64,000 nt of DNA from Blastocatellia bacterium (GTDB lineage: Bacteria > Acidobacteriota > Blastocatellia > Chloracidobacteriales > JADJPF01). A model generated the notes under the pieces. That model saw only the letters and a list, made by a program, of their open reading frames with translations. It was not told the DNA's origin and did no database searches. Made by a program: the position numbers and the translations under genes. The stretch spans positions 26,238 to 90,237 of the forward strand of contig JANWYG010000011.1 in assembly GCA_025057015.1 (NCBI GenBank). Direction: 5' to 3'. This document shows, in pieces, positions 30,767-39,992 of the stretch (positions are counted from its first letter, which is position 1; each line of letters opens with the position of its first letter).

Positions 30767-31016
30767 AATCGCTTACAAAACCAATTTGTAGCGTTCTGAA
30801 AGTCAGCAACGCTCTCAAGTACTTCTCTTACGGCAAGCGCGCTACATCGTTATCAAGACCCACACTTCAACTAACTTACTCGCTAAACTTGTCTCGAAAC
30901 AGCTCTTGTTACTTACTCTGAACTGTCTCGAAGCAATTCTTGAGTGGATGCAAAAAATAACGCTGGATCCAGAGAATAGAGAAACCAGGAGCGGATGATT
31001 CAGCACATCAAAAAGA
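30767..31016. other. Intergenic region, 250 bp, with an imperfect direct repeat
   Basis: Between convergent genes. GTCTCGAAACAGCTCTTG (30891-30908) and GTCTCGAAGCAATTCTTG (30925-30942) differ at three positions, with a 34-bp period. No gene, terminator or known RNA is evident. Confidence 0.5.
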
Positions 31017-32201
31017 CTACTCAGTTAAGAGTTTTTCTATTTCCTTTTCTAGGTCTTCACGAGGAGTAAAGCCCAAGTGTTTTGCACGAACACGGCCAGA
31101 GCGATCTATTAATATGGTCTTAGGTAAGCCAGGAAAAGGATCGAATTGAGAACTTTGCTCAGCAGATCCGACGGCTACTTTATAGCGCACACCATAGTCC
31201 TTGATGAACTTCCTGATAGCCGCATCGTCGCTATCTACCGCTACGGCCAATATCTGCAGGCCTTTTTCAGCAAACTTTTGGTTTAGCTCATTAAAGATAG
31301 GAACTTCTTCTCTACAGGGAACGCACCAAGTTGCCCAGAAGTCAAGTGCTAATACCCTACCGCGAAACGAAGAAAGCTGTATGGTGTTACCATCCAAGTC
31401 AGTAAACGACATATCAGGAGCGCTGCTAGCTTCTGTAGCAGAAGTCGTCGCTTTGGAAACTTTAGGAGCTTCTATCTTAGGTTCCGGCAAAAAGGCTGAC
31501 ACATCCGGCAGCAAGCGGTTTAGCAACGTGAGATTGTTTGTAACTATTAGCAGTCCTATTCCTACGAGCAAGACTCCGGCGCCAACTTCTATTTTATGAA
31601 GATGCGCCTTGAATTGGTTCATTATGCTTAGGAACTTGTTAACGGCAAGAGCAGTAAGAAGAAACGGTATTGCCATACCTAACGAGTAAGCTACCAGCAA
31701 CACGGTAGCTTGCATAACGGTCTCACGGTTAGCAGCAAGGACCAGTATACCAGCAAGTATAGGTCCTACGCAGGGCGACCAACCCGCAGCAAAAGCAAGC
31801 CCCATCAGCAGCGAGCCAAGCGGGCCTCTAACAGAAGAGCCCTGACTTCTTGTATCCCGATAAAGCACCGGAATCTTGAAAAAACCAATCATATGTAAGC
31901 CAAACAGTATCACCAGCACGCCTGCTACACGGGTAATTATCGGAAGGGAAGCATTTAGCCGTGTTCCGAGAAGACCAGCAGCTACACCAAGGGCTATAAA
32001 AATGGCAGAAAAGCCAGTAACAAACATAAGTGAGTTAACAAAGACCACTCGGCGTAGACCTGCCTGCGCATTTTTGAGCTCGCTTATCGAAGCTCCAGAT
32101 ATTATCGATACATATATCGGAACGAGCGGCAAGACGCAAGGCGATAAGAATGATGCTAGACCAGCTATCAATGACAGCGTTAGAGAAATTTCAGTATTCA
32201 T
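31017..32201 (-). CDS. CcdA-thioredoxin fusion (DsbD/TlpA-like)
   Basis: 394 aa. An N-terminal CcdA/DsbD-type membrane domain has six segments (about residues 5-225) and two membrane Cys, in FLSPCVLPLVPIY and WSPCVGPILAGIL. It is fused through a linker to a TlpA-like thioredoxin domain (about 262-394) with the active site ATWCVPCREEVP. The fusion would carry electrons from cytoplasmic thioredoxin to a periplasmic reductase, for example for cytochrome c maturation. No cytochrome maturation genes are in the window. Start ATG 32201 without Shine-Dalgarno. Confidence 0.92.
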   Translation of the reverse strand: MNTEISLTLSLIAGLASFLSPCVLPLVPIYVSIISGASISELKNAQAGLRRVVFVNSLMFVTGFSAIFIALGVAAGLLGTRLNASLPIITRVAGVLVILFGLHMIGFFKIPVLYRDTRSQGSSVRGPLGSLLMGLAFAAGWSPCVGPILAGILVLAANRETVMQATVLLVAYSLGMAIPFLLTALAVNKFLSIMNQFKAHLHKIEVGAGVLLVGIGLLIVTNNLTLLNRLLPDVSAFLPEPKIEAPKVSKATTSATEASSAPDMSFTDLDGNTIQLSSFRGRVLALDFWATWCVPCREEVPIFNELNQKFAEKGLQILAVAVDSDDAAIRKFIKDYGVRYKVAVGSAEQSSQFDPFPGLPKTILIDRSGRVRAKHLGFTPREDLEKEIEKLLTE

Positions 32202-32215
32202 AGTGACTAGTTTAG

Positions 32216-32244
32216 ATAATAGGTTCAGCTAAAAACTTGGTCAA
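32216..32244 (-). promoter_or_regulatory. Promoter of the CcdA-thioredoxin gene
   Basis: On the minus strand TTGACC (plus 32239-32244), 17-bp spacer, TATTAT (32216-32221). The expected start leaves a leader of only about 7 nt. Confidence 0.7.
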
Positions 32245-32311
32245 GCTATTCAAAGAAGTTGGCAATTGAAATTGTAGCTACCAAAGAGTATTCTATGGAA
32301 AAGGATAGTTT

Positions 32312-33469
32312 ATGCAAACTAACATAAAAGACATAAAGAGGAAAGACGACAAAGTCGACTCTGCTGCAGAGCGTACTATCACACCTAAAAGCGAGGAATT
32401 ATCGACACTACTACACAAGCACAGTGGTGAGCGACATATAGTGGCAATACAGAATTTTCCCGATCCTGACGCTATTTCTTCTGCACTCGCACATCAAATG
32501 ATTTCCCACGAGTTCGGCATAGAAACCGACATAGTCTACGACGGGTTTATCTCACATCAAGAAAACCTAGCCATGGTAAGGTTGCTAGAGATAGACCTGC
32601 TGCGCTACCACCCAAAGATGGACCTATCCATCTACAAGCACTCTATCTTCATAGACAATCAGGGAAACACGACCACTCTTACTGCAAAGTTGCGTGAGGC
32701 TGGGATCAAGCCGCTCATTATAGTTGACCACCATGAGCGGCAAAACATACTAGAAGCTCAGTTTACCGACATAAGGAAGGTAGGGGCTACAGCAACAATA
32801 TATACCGACTACCTACGCGACGGGTTGCTACAACTTGATAAATCTCGTCCAGCGCACACAAAGCTTGCCACAGCTTTGATGCATGGACTCAGAAGCGAGA
32901 CTGCAGGTTTAATCAGAGCCCGGGAGAAAGATTTCCTCGCAGCCGCATATTTGAGCAGCTATGTCGATCAACCGCTCTTAGCCGAAATACTCAATGTCAA
33001 GCGCTCGCATAGAACGATAGACATAATCAAGGTTGCACTGGAAAACAGGATCATAAAGCAAAACTTCAGCGTCGCTGGCGTGGGTTTTCTCAGGTATGAA
33101 GACCGCGACTCGATTCCTCAGGCAGCAGATTTTCTGCTGTCCGAAGAAAATGTACACACAGCCGTAGTCTATGGAATAGTCCAGAAAGAGGGAGAGAGAG
33201 AAGTCATAGTGGGAAGTCTGCGGACTACGAAAGTGACGCTTAACCCCGACTCTTTCCTCAAGAGCGCGCTAGGTAAGGACTGGCAAGGAAACTATTATGG
33301 CGGCGGCAAATACGAAGCAGGCGGCTTTGAAATACCCATAGGCTTTCTGTCGGGCACATACGATGAAGACTTTATGAAGATGAAATGGAAGATATATGAT
33401 TCGCAAGTTCGCCGCCGACTATTTGAAGAAATAGGAGTAGAAACCGAGAGACCAATCGATGATGACTAG
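32312..33469 (+). CDS. DHH-family phosphoesterase (NrnA-like)
   Basis: 385 aa. FPDPDAISSALAHQMI (about residues 50-65) is the DHH motif I equivalent. FIDNQGN and IVDHHERQN (the DHH signature itself) follow, then ATATIYTDYL. The C-terminal DHHA1 part ends with GGGKYEAGGFEIPIG, the usual glycine-rich substrate-binding stretch. Likely degrades oligoribonucleotides, pAp or cyclic dinucleotide products. A basic, charged N-terminal extension of about 40 residues precedes the domain. AAGGA lies nine bases before ATG. Confidence 0.9.
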   Translation: MQTNIKDIKRKDDKVDSAAERTITPKSEELSTLLHKHSGERHIVAIQNFPDPDAISSALAHQMISHEFGIETDIVYDGFISHQENLAMVRLLEIDLLRYHPKMDLSIYKHSIFIDNQGNTTTLTAKLREAGIKPLIIVDHHERQNILEAQFTDIRKVGATATIYTDYLRDGLLQLDKSRPAHTKLATALMHGLRSETAGLIRAREKDFLAAAYLSSYVDQPLLAEILNVKRSHRTIDIIKVALENRIIKQNFSVAGVGFLRYEDRDSIPQAADFLLSEENVHTAVVYGIVQKEGEREVIVGSLRTTKVTLNPDSFLKSALGKDWQGNYYGGGKYEAGGFEIPIGFLSGTYDEDFMKMKWKIYDSQVRRRLFEEIGVETERPIDDD

Positions 33470-33478
33470 CCAAGTCGG

Positions 33479-33853
33479 CTAATCAGGCAATTGGTACGTG
33501 GCACAAGTAGAAGGCGTCTCCCAAGCACGTACCTTATAAACCTGCCGATACTGGTTATTGATAAGAGCACCAACCTCGTTGAGTATGAATCTCGCTATGT
33601 TCTCTGAAGAAGGATTCCACTCTTCAAACGGGTGTAGTTCATTTAAAAATTTGTGATCCAAGTAGTCTATTACTTTCTTCGTAGCAGCTTTCAGCTCTTT
33701 AAAGTCAACAAGTATACCTATTTCATTGAGCTGTTCACCTCTTACATAAACCTCTATCTTCCAGTTATGACCATGTAAGCTCTCACACTTACCCTTATAA
33801 CCGCGCAAAGCATGCGCAGAAGAAAACTCCGTTTCTATCATTACTTCATACAT
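33479..33853 (-). CDS. queD: 6-carboxy-5,6,7,8-tetrahydropterin synthase
   Basis: 124 aa. It makes the queuosine precursor from dihydroneopterin triphosphate. FSSAHALRGYKGKCESLHGHNWKIEVYV (residues about 10-37) carries the zinc histidines (SAH, HGHN) and the catalytic Cys. LDHKFLN is the second family motif, and the C-terminal VRAWETPSTCATY has the conserved Glu. Other queuosine genes are absent here. Convergent with the DHH gene (9 bp apart). Confidence 0.95.
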   Translation of the reverse strand: MYEVMIETEFSSAHALRGYKGKCESLHGHNWKIEVYVRGEQLNEIGILVDFKELKAATKKVIDYLDHKFLNELHPFEEWNPSSENIARFILNEVGALINNQYRQVYKVRAWETPSTCATYQLPD

Positions 33854-34010
33854 AGAACCATACTCTTCACAGTTTTAATTTATGAGGATAATCATTTTGC
33901 ATTGCCAAGTCTACCTCAGACTGGCAGAGGAAATTCCCCTTTTTGCTGAAACAAGCCCCAAATTGCACACGTAATAGGGTATACTAGTAGTTACTTGGAG
34001 AGTAAGTGAC

Positions 34011-35597
34011 ATGCTTAGACATATCTTGACCTTCTTTCTACTGACTTCTATATCTTTAGCTCAGCATTTAGCAAGGCCATCAACCGATGATCTACCGGTA
34101 AATCTGCCAACTGAAAGAATTGGTATTGACAGCAGCAAACAGCTAAAGCTCTCGCTCAGAGATGCCATTGCCATGGCTCTCGAACGCAATCTAGACATAC
34201 AGATAGAGCGAGATAATGTTAGGATTGCCGAACATAACCTGCTCGCCGCACAGGGTGCATATGACATCAGCACTAGGTTTACTTATAACCTTGCAGATAA
34301 CACTTTTCCTTCGGCGTCGGTTCTTAATCGCAGCGGCGATTCGCTAAAGATAAAGTCCAATTTGCAAGATTTTAATTTTGCCCTCTCACAATTATTCCCC
34401 ATAGGCAGCCAACTTAACGTAGAATTCAACAACAGGAGACAATTAACCAATAACGCATTCCAGCTACTTAATCCACAATACACTCCCAACCTGAACATAC
34501 AACTAGTGCAGCCCTTATTGCGAAACTTCAAGCAGAATCAAGCTGAACGTTCTATTCTCAGCCTAAAGAAGCAACTTGGCATATCAGACCATGCCTTCAG
34601 GCAGCGGCTGATAGACTTAGTAGCACGCGTATCGAACGCCTACTACGATCTTGTTTTTGCCATAGAAAACGCACAAATACAGCGTGACTCAGTAGAACTA
34701 GCAGCAATACAGCTGCGAAATAACCGGATACAGGTAAAAGCTGGTACTGCAGCTCCTATAGAGATAGTTTCTGCTGAAGCAGAACTAGAACGCCGTAAGG
34801 ATGCCGCCATATCTGCATTACTTGTGATCACACAGGCTGAAAATGCCCTCAAATCCTTGCTTCTAGACGATCCAGCTAGCGAATACTGGTCATACGTCAT
34901 AGTGCCTACAGACAAAATAGAATTCGTTCTTGAACCTATAGATCTTACAAGCGCAATGAACGTAGCCATAGAACGTAGACCAGAGCTAAGACAACTCGAC
35001 CTCAGAACTGAAATAAACAAGATAGACGTAGAGTTTTTTAAAAATCAGGCCAAGCCACAAATAGACCTACTGTTTGGCTTTTCAGCTGTAGGTATAGCCG
35101 GCCGACAAACACAAAAGTTCATCGTAGATCCTGGCGGTGCTATCATTCCCGTACCTACTACCTTCGATGGTGGCTATTTCAAGGCCTTAGGAAATATGTT
35201 CGATAGCAGGTCATACAATTTCGGCCTGACCTTTAGCTTTCCGCTGCGTAATCGCACGGCTAAAGCAAACCTCAGTCGCGCAATTCTCGAGGCTCGTCAA
35301 CTTGAAGCTCGTAAGCGACAAGCCATAGAAGCTGTCTTGGTAGAGGTACGAAATGCCTTACAGGCCCTTGAGACCGCCCGTCAACGTGTAGAGGCAGCTC
35401 AAGCTGCGGTTCGAGCAGCAGAAACTCAGCTCAAGGCTGAAGAGCAAAAGTTTGCCGTAGGGCTATCTACCAACTTCTTCGTGCTACAGCGACAGAATGA
35501 CTTAGCCGCAGCCCGCGGTAACGAGCTGCGAGCACGCACAGACTACAACAAGGCTCGTGCTGACCTGCAACGAGTCATGGCAAACAATATACCCTAG
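34011..35597 (+). CDS. TolC-family outer-membrane protein
   Basis: 528 aa. Signal peptide MLRHILTFFLLTSISLA, then two outer-membrane efflux protein repeats (about 45-240 and 310-525) with long coiled helices (RDAIAMALERNLDIQIERDNVRIAEHNLLAAQG; ARQRVEAAQAAVRAAETQLKAEEQKFAVG). TolC-type channels export drugs or polysaccharides with an inner-membrane partner. No RND pump or adaptor is adjacent, but two glycosyltransferase genes follow, hinting at envelope polymer export. SD GGAG precedes the ATG, and TATACT (33980-33985) is a probable -10 box. Confidence 0.92.
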   Translation: MLRHILTFFLLTSISLAQHLARPSTDDLPVNLPTERIGIDSSKQLKLSLRDAIAMALERNLDIQIERDNVRIAEHNLLAAQGAYDISTRFTYNLADNTFPSASVLNRSGDSLKIKSNLQDFNFALSQLFPIGSQLNVEFNNRRQLTNNAFQLLNPQYTPNLNIQLVQPLLRNFKQNQAERSILSLKKQLGISDHAFRQRLIDLVARVSNAYYDLVFAIENAQIQRDSVELAAIQLRNNRIQVKAGTAAPIEIVSAEAELERRKDAAISALLVITQAENALKSLLLDDPASEYWSYVIVPTDKIEFVLEPIDLTSAMNVAIERRPELRQLDLRTEINKIDVEFFKNQAKPQIDLLFGFSAVGIAGRQTQKFIVDPGGAIIPVPTTFDGGYFKALGNMFDSRSYNFGLTFSFPLRNRTAKANLSRAILEARQLEARKRQAIEAVLVEVRNALQALETARQRVEAAQAAVRAAETQLKAEEQKFAVGLSTNFFVLQRQNDLAAARGNELRARTDYNKARADLQRVMANNIP

Positions 35598-35600
35598 CGC

Positions 35601-36365
35601 ATGGCGTTGCCTATCTCAGTCACCGTCATAACTAAAGACGAAGAACGCAATATAGACCGAGCGCTTGCGTCAGTAGCTTGGGCAGACGAGATAGTAGTGT
35701 TAGACGCTGGTAGCAGTGACAAAACTGTAGAGCTGGCAAGCAAGTACACCAGCCGAGTCTATGTCACAGACTGGCCAGGCTTTGCAGCACAAAAGCAACG
35801 CGCCGTCAACCTTGCTAAGCACGACTGGATACTCAGCATAGATGCTGATGAGGTCGTAACTGCTGAACTACGGGATGAAATAAAAGCACTTTTCGCTGCC
35901 GGAGAGCCCCCTTTCGACGGCTATTACATTTCCCGCTTGAACTATTATCTGGGTCGTCCAGTAAAACATTCCGGTTGGTCACCAGACTATCAACTACGGC
36001 TATTCCGCAAGCAAAAGGGACGTTGGCAAGGAGACTACATACACGAATCAGTGAAAGTGAACGGCCAAACAGCCTACCTGAAAGCAAAATTAGAACACTA
36101 CTCTATCGAAAGTTTAAGCGCACATCACTTACGTCTCGATCGCTACACTGATCTAGCAGCCGAGGAACTGTTTCGTAGCGGTAAGTCAATTACCTCTTTA
36201 GACTTGCTGCTACGGCCAACTCTCACTTTCTTTAGAAACTATTTCCTCAAGTTTGGGTTTCTGGACGGTACTGCCGGTATAATCATCTGCACTTTTTCGG
36301 CTTACTACGTATTTCTAAAACTTGCGAAATGTTGGCAGCGGCATCTGCTGTCGTCTCAAAGATAG
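35601..36365 (+). CDS. Family 2 glycosyltransferase (WaaE/KdtX-like)
   Basis: 254 aa. VTVITKDEERNIDRALASVAWADEIVVLDAGSSDKT is the donor-binding N-terminus and ILSIDADEV the DxD metal motif (about residue 78). YYISRLNYYLGRPVKHSGWSPDYQLRLFRK is typical of WaaE/KdtX lipopolysaccharide-core transferases. A hydrophobic C-terminal segment (about 215-240) may anchor it. It starts 4 nt after the TolC-like stop, so it is cotranscribed. The last 51 nt overlap a convergent GT4 gene. Confidence 0.92.
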   Translation: MALPISVTVITKDEERNIDRALASVAWADEIVVLDAGSSDKTVELASKYTSRVYVTDWPGFAAQKQRAVNLAKHDWILSIDADEVVTAELRDEIKALFAAGEPPFDGYYISRLNYYLGRPVKHSGWSPDYQLRLFRKQKGRWQGDYIHESVKVNGQTAYLKAKLEHYSIESLSAHHLRLDRYTDLAAEELFRSGKSITSLDLLLRPTLTFFRNYFLKFGFLDGTAGIIICTFSAYYVFLKLAKCWQRHLLSSQR

Positions 36366-37472
36366 TTCTGTAAACAACTGCACCGTCAGCCCTAGGGCCC
36401 GTTCATAAGAATAGTACTCTGCTCGTTTCTGAGCTACCGCCGCAAGCTTTTCGCGCAGTACAGCATCTTCAATCAAAAGCTTCAACTTCTTAGCAAGGTC
36501 ATTACTGTCGCCAGGAGCAAAATGTAGCCCCGAAACACCGTCCTCTATGAGTTCCTTTAGTCCACCGGCACAAGCAGCTATGACCGATCGCCCGGCTGAC
36601 ATCGCTTCGAGGCAAGAAAGCGAAAAAGCTTCGTCAAAAGAAGGTACGACGCAGATATCGCTTGCCGCAAGTAGCGATGCTATATCTTCTACTTGTCCAG
36701 CAAAAGTGACCCGCTTTTCTAGACCTGCTTTTCTAACCTGTGCCTCTAACTTCTCAAGATAGCTCTGCGAAGCACTACTACCTGCAAGAATGACGTGAAA
36801 GTTAGCCTCTATGCAGGCACAGGCATCCAAAAGCAGGTGCTGTCCTTTGTCTTCATCCAAGCGATTGACTACAGTAATTACAACCCTATCTTTCGGCAAA
36901 CCAAGCATTTGCAGGTATCTGTCCCTGGGTAGTCGCGGGCAGATCTTTTCCCGATCTACCCAGTTTGGTATATGCACTATACAAGGAGTTTCATCAATAG
37001 AACCTATCTGTGCTTTTGGCCATCGTAAACGTTCGAGCAACCGACTTTCGACATAGTGCGAGACAGCTATCGCAGCATCAGCTTCAGCCAGTAAGCTACG
37101 ATACAGAAAGTTATTTTTGACCGGTAGATAGTGATGCCTAGTAAAGACGTAACAGAGATGCGGTCGCTTCCTTCGTGCCAGTTTCATTGCCAGCGCAACT
37201 ACTGGATAGTCTCTTGCGTAGTGAGCGTGTACGAGATCGTAATTTTCAAGCAAGCGCGATAGTCTCAATGCCGAGTAGAAATCGACTGCACTCACTAAGG
37301 GAAGTTCCAGCACGTTATAAGTAGAAAACAAATTTTTTATAGGTGAGTTAGGTCTAACGAGCAGGTCTACGCTGTGCCCCTTAGCAGTCAAACCTCGCAC
37401 GATCCCTATAAGATGACGCTCGCCGCCACCTATCTGCTCGGCTGAGCTAACTTCCAAGATTTTCACCCGCAC
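36315..37472 (-). CDS. Family 4 glycosyltransferase
   Basis: 385 aa, GT-B fold. The N-terminal acceptor domain starts [22 protein letters not shown]. The C-terminal donor domain has [22 protein letters not shown], the ExxxxxE-type [23 protein letters not shown] and [14 protein letters not shown]. It probably builds LPS or capsule with the neighbouring GT2. Coding ends overlap antiparallel by 51 nt. Confidence 0.94.
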   Translation of the reverse strand: MRVKILEVSSAEQIGGGERHLIGIVRGLTAKGHSVDLLVRPNSPIKNLFSTYNVLELPLVSAVDFYSALRLSRLLENYDLVHAHYARDYPVVALAMKLARRKRPHLCYVFTRHHYLPVKNNFLYRSLLAEADAAIAVSHYVESRLLERLRWPKAQIGSIDETPCIVHIPNWVDREKICPRLPRDRYLQMLGLPKDRVVITVVNRLDEDKGQHLLLDACACIEANFHVILAGSSASQSYLEKLEAQVRKAGLEKRVTFAGQVEDIASLLAASDICVVPSFDEAFSLSCLEAMSAGRSVIAACAGGLKELIEDGVSGLHFAPGDSNDLAKKLKLLIEDAVLREKLAAVAQKRAEYYSYERALGLTVQLFTELSLRRQQMPLPTFRKF

Positions 37473-37536
37473 TCCTATACAAAAGCGTGCAAGTAGCTAT
37501 AATAGCTATGCCAAATACATTCTGTCGAGGTGCAAA

Positions 37537-39099
37537 ATGAACTTACCGCCGTTCAGGAACGAGACTTATCGAGACTTTAGCAACGAAGCCGTAATGTCAA
37601 AATTTCAAAAATCGCTCGATTATGTAAGCTCTTGCCTAGGTCGGCATTATCCGATCATCATCGGAGGAGAGAAGATAGAAACCGGAGAGTTTCTTATCTC
37701 TACCAACCCGAGCAACAAGTCTGAAGTAGTAGGCAGGGTCCATCTTGCCAACAAAGAGCTTGCCGATAGGGCTATTCAGACGGCGGCGAGAACTTTCGAG
37801 CAATGGAAACGTTTCTCGGCAAAGGATCGTGCAAGGTATCTTCTTGCAGCTGCTGCTGAACTAAGACGTCGTAGAGACGAGTTTTCCTGCTGGATGGTCT
37901 ACGAAGTTGGTAAGTCGTGGGCAGAAGCTGATGCCGATACAGCTGAAGCTATAGACTTTATGGAGTTTTATGCCCGCGAGGCATTGCGCTACTCAAAGAC
38001 GCAACCACTTACACCTTCACCATTACCAAACGAAGTAAACGAGATGTTTTATATTCCACTTGGCGTGGGCGTTATCATCCCACCCTGGAACTTTCCGTTA
38101 GCAATCATGGTCGGAATGACCACAGCTGCCATAGTGACCGGCAATACCGTCGTCCTAAAGCCCTCTAGCGAAAGTCCTGTCATAGCAGCCAAATTTGTAG
38201 AGCTACTTGAAAGCATCAGCTTACCACCAGGCGTAGTTAACTTCCTACCAGGCAGTGGTAGCCGCATAGGTGATTACATCGTCGAACATCCCAAGACTCG
38301 TTTCATAGCCTTTACCGGTTCACGTGAAGTAGGACTGAGGATAAACGAACTTGCCGCAAAGACATCTCCCGGCCAGATATGGATTAAACGCGTCATAGCT
38401 GAAATGGGTGGTAAGGACACTATTGTAGTAGACTCTTCCGCCGACCTAGAAGACGCAGCAACAGGCATAGTAGTTTCAGCATTCGGCTTCTCCGGCCAGA
38501 AATGCTCAGCCTGCTCAAGGGCAGTAATAGTAGAAGACGTCTACGATAAGACCCTCGAACTAATAGTAGAACGCACAAAGCAGCTAAAAGTAGGCCCTGC
38601 AACAGACCCCACCATCTTTACCGGCCCCGTAGTAGGCGCAAAAGCATTTAATTCAATAATGGAATACATAGAGATAGGCAAAAAAGAGGGAACATTAGTG
38701 ACTGGCGGCAGTAAAGAAGAATCAGCAGGAGATGGATTCTTCATCCAGCCCACGGTGATAGCCGACGTTGCTCCAAACGCAAGAATAGCTCAAGAAGAGA
38801 TCTTTGGACCGGTACTTGCTGTTATTAAGGCAGATAACTTTGACCATGCACTGGAAATAGCTAACAATACCGAGTATGGCTTGACCGGTAGCGTCTACTC
38901 GAAGTGCAGAGAAAATCTCGAAAAGGCAAGGAGAGATTTCCACGTAGGCAATTTATATCTGAACCGCAAATGCACAGGAGCTCTGGTAGATGTTCATCCA
39001 TTTGGCGGATTCAATATGTCCGGCACTGACTCAAAGGCAGGCGGCAGAGATTACTTGCTACTATTCTTACAAGCTAAAACTGTAGCAGAGAAATTCTAG
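37537..39099 (+). CDS. pruA: L-glutamate gamma-semialdehyde (P5C) dehydrogenase
   Basis: Oxidises pyrroline-5-carboxylate/glutamate semialdehyde to glutamate with NAD in proline breakdown. 520 aa, the length of stand-alone P5CDH (Thermus/Bacillus RocA type). Catalytic Cys323 lies in [13 protein letters not shown] and Glu289 in AEMGGKD. The C-terminal [24 protein letters not shown] is specific to P5CDH. GAGGTG precedes ATG 37537 and TATAAT lies just upstream (about 37498). No proline dehydrogenase gene is in the window. Confidence 0.95.
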   Translation: MNLPPFRNETYRDFSNEAVMSKFQKSLDYVSSCLGRHYPIIIGGEKIETGEFLISTNPSNKSEVVGRVHLANKELADRAIQTAARTFEQWKRFSAKDRARYLLAAAAELRRRRDEFSCWMVYEVGKSWAEADADTAEAIDFMEFYAREALRYSKTQPLTPSPLPNEVNEMFYIPLGVGVIIPPWNFPLAIMVGMTTAAIVTGNTVVLKPSSESPVIAAKFVELLESISLPPGVVNFLPGSGSRIGDYIVEHPKTRFIAFTGSREVGLRINELAAKTSPGQIWIKRVIAEMGGKDTIVVDSSADLEDAATGIVVSAFGFSGQKCSACSRAVIVEDVYDKTLELIVERTKQLKVGPATDPTIFTGPVVGAKAFNSIMEYIEIGKKEGTLVTGGSKEESAGDGFFIQPTVIADVAPNARIAQEEIFGPVLAVIKADNFDHALEIANNTEYGLTGSVYSKCRENLEKARRDFHVGNLYLNRKCTGALVDVHPFGGFNMSGTDSKAGGRDYLLLFLQAKTVAEKF

Positions 39100-39107
39100 A
39101 GGAAACG

Positions 39108-39590
39108 ATGATCACTGCTGAGATGCTTGTCCAGAAATTGGAGGACAGGTTTTACAGACGTAGCTCACCGCTCGAGCTAGTCTACTGGGCAAAATCTCTT
39201 ATCTTTAATCACTTCCAAGGTAAGCCCATCGCCACAGGAGAAAACGCTAACCTCGTAGAAGCAATCGTACTTAGAGTGTCAAATTCTTCTACCAATTACC
39301 GTGTATTTTTGTTTGACAAAGAGTTACAACAGCATCTGCTATCGCTAGGTAAGAAGTGTGAAAAACCTAACGAGGCACTCTATGGATTCAACCTCATAGT
39401 TTCTGGTCATAAGGCAAGGTTGTTTGAAGTACTCGGTGACAAACTGACTAAGTACATAGTCGAAACCCGCGAGCACGGCCCAACCATACTAATCAGTTGT
39501 GAAGGTCTAACCGAAGAACAAATACACGAGCTAGCCGCCTGCTTGCGTGATTTCGACTATGTCCTGTCATTGCGTGACAGCTCTGCGTAG
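39108..39590 (+). CDS. Hypothetical protein, 160 aa
   Basis: Not recognised. Soluble alpha/beta protein with no signal. It starts 8 nt behind pruA with GAGG before the ATG, so it is probably in the same transcript. The C-terminus GPTILISCEGLTEEQIHELAACL reads as strand-helix. Function unknown. Confidence 0.65.
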   Translation: MITAEMLVQKLEDRFYRRSSPLELVYWAKSLIFNHFQGKPIATGENANLVEAIVLRVSNSSTNYRVFLFDKELQQHLLSLGKKCEKPNEALYGFNLIVSGHKARLFEVLGDKLTKYIVETREHGPTILISCEGLTEEQIHELAACLRDFDYVLSLRDSSA

Positions 39591-39628
39591 CAACAAGCAA
39601 GTTCGACTTTTTTAAAGCCTGTGGATTG

Positions 39629-39637
39629 TGGTATCTT
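39629..39637 (+). promoter_or_regulatory. Extended -10 promoter of tRNA-Leu
   Basis: TGGTATCTT: TG one base before TATCTT, ten bases upstream of the mature tRNA 5' end. Confidence 0.45.
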
Positions 39638-39647
39638 ACCTTTTTGC

Positions 39648-39730
39648 GGCCCGGTGATGGAAAGGTAGACATAGGGGACTTAAAATCCCCTGACCGAAAG
39701 GTCGTGCCGGTTCGACTCCGGCCCGGGCTA
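39648..39730 (+). tRNA. tRNA-Leu (UAA)
   Basis: 83 nt. Acceptor GGCCCGG pairs with CCGGGCT (first pair G-U), then discriminator A; CCA is not encoded. D arm ATG...CAT, anticodon stem GGGGA/TCCCC with loop CTTAAAA (anticodon TAA at 39681-39683). A long variable arm (GACC-GAAA-GGTC) is typical of Leu. T arm GCCGG-TTCGACT-CCGGC. Confidence 0.95.
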
Positions 39731-39992
39731 TCAGCCAAGCCCACAACAGTAATCGGGAAGGAAATTGGTCGAACAGTAGGTACCTCTAGTAGACTTCAAG
39801 GTCTGGCCTTTGCCTGCTGCTGTGAGCAGATCTTCTGCAATACCAAGCTCAAGCAGCCTGCCTTAAGTCAGACGTTCGACTTCACACAACAAAAATCATT
39901 CAAAATCTTCACCATAAGAACTGCGCCTTGACATATAAGCTTTATAAATCCCGCACTCCTGTGCTAAAAACAGTCCATAAGCTACTAGACCA
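39731..39992. other. Intergenic region, 262 bp, downstream of tRNA-Leu
   Basis: No gene recognised. CTGCT-GTG-AGCAG is a short hairpin near 39815. TTGACA (about 39929) is a -35-like hexamer before the methyltransferase without a well-placed -10. The tRNA 3' end is not repeated on the far side of the methyltransferase. Confidence 0.45.

Noticed and set aside
39626..39931. 101-codon frame covering tRNA-Leu
   Set aside because: Runs through the tRNA; no ribosome site.
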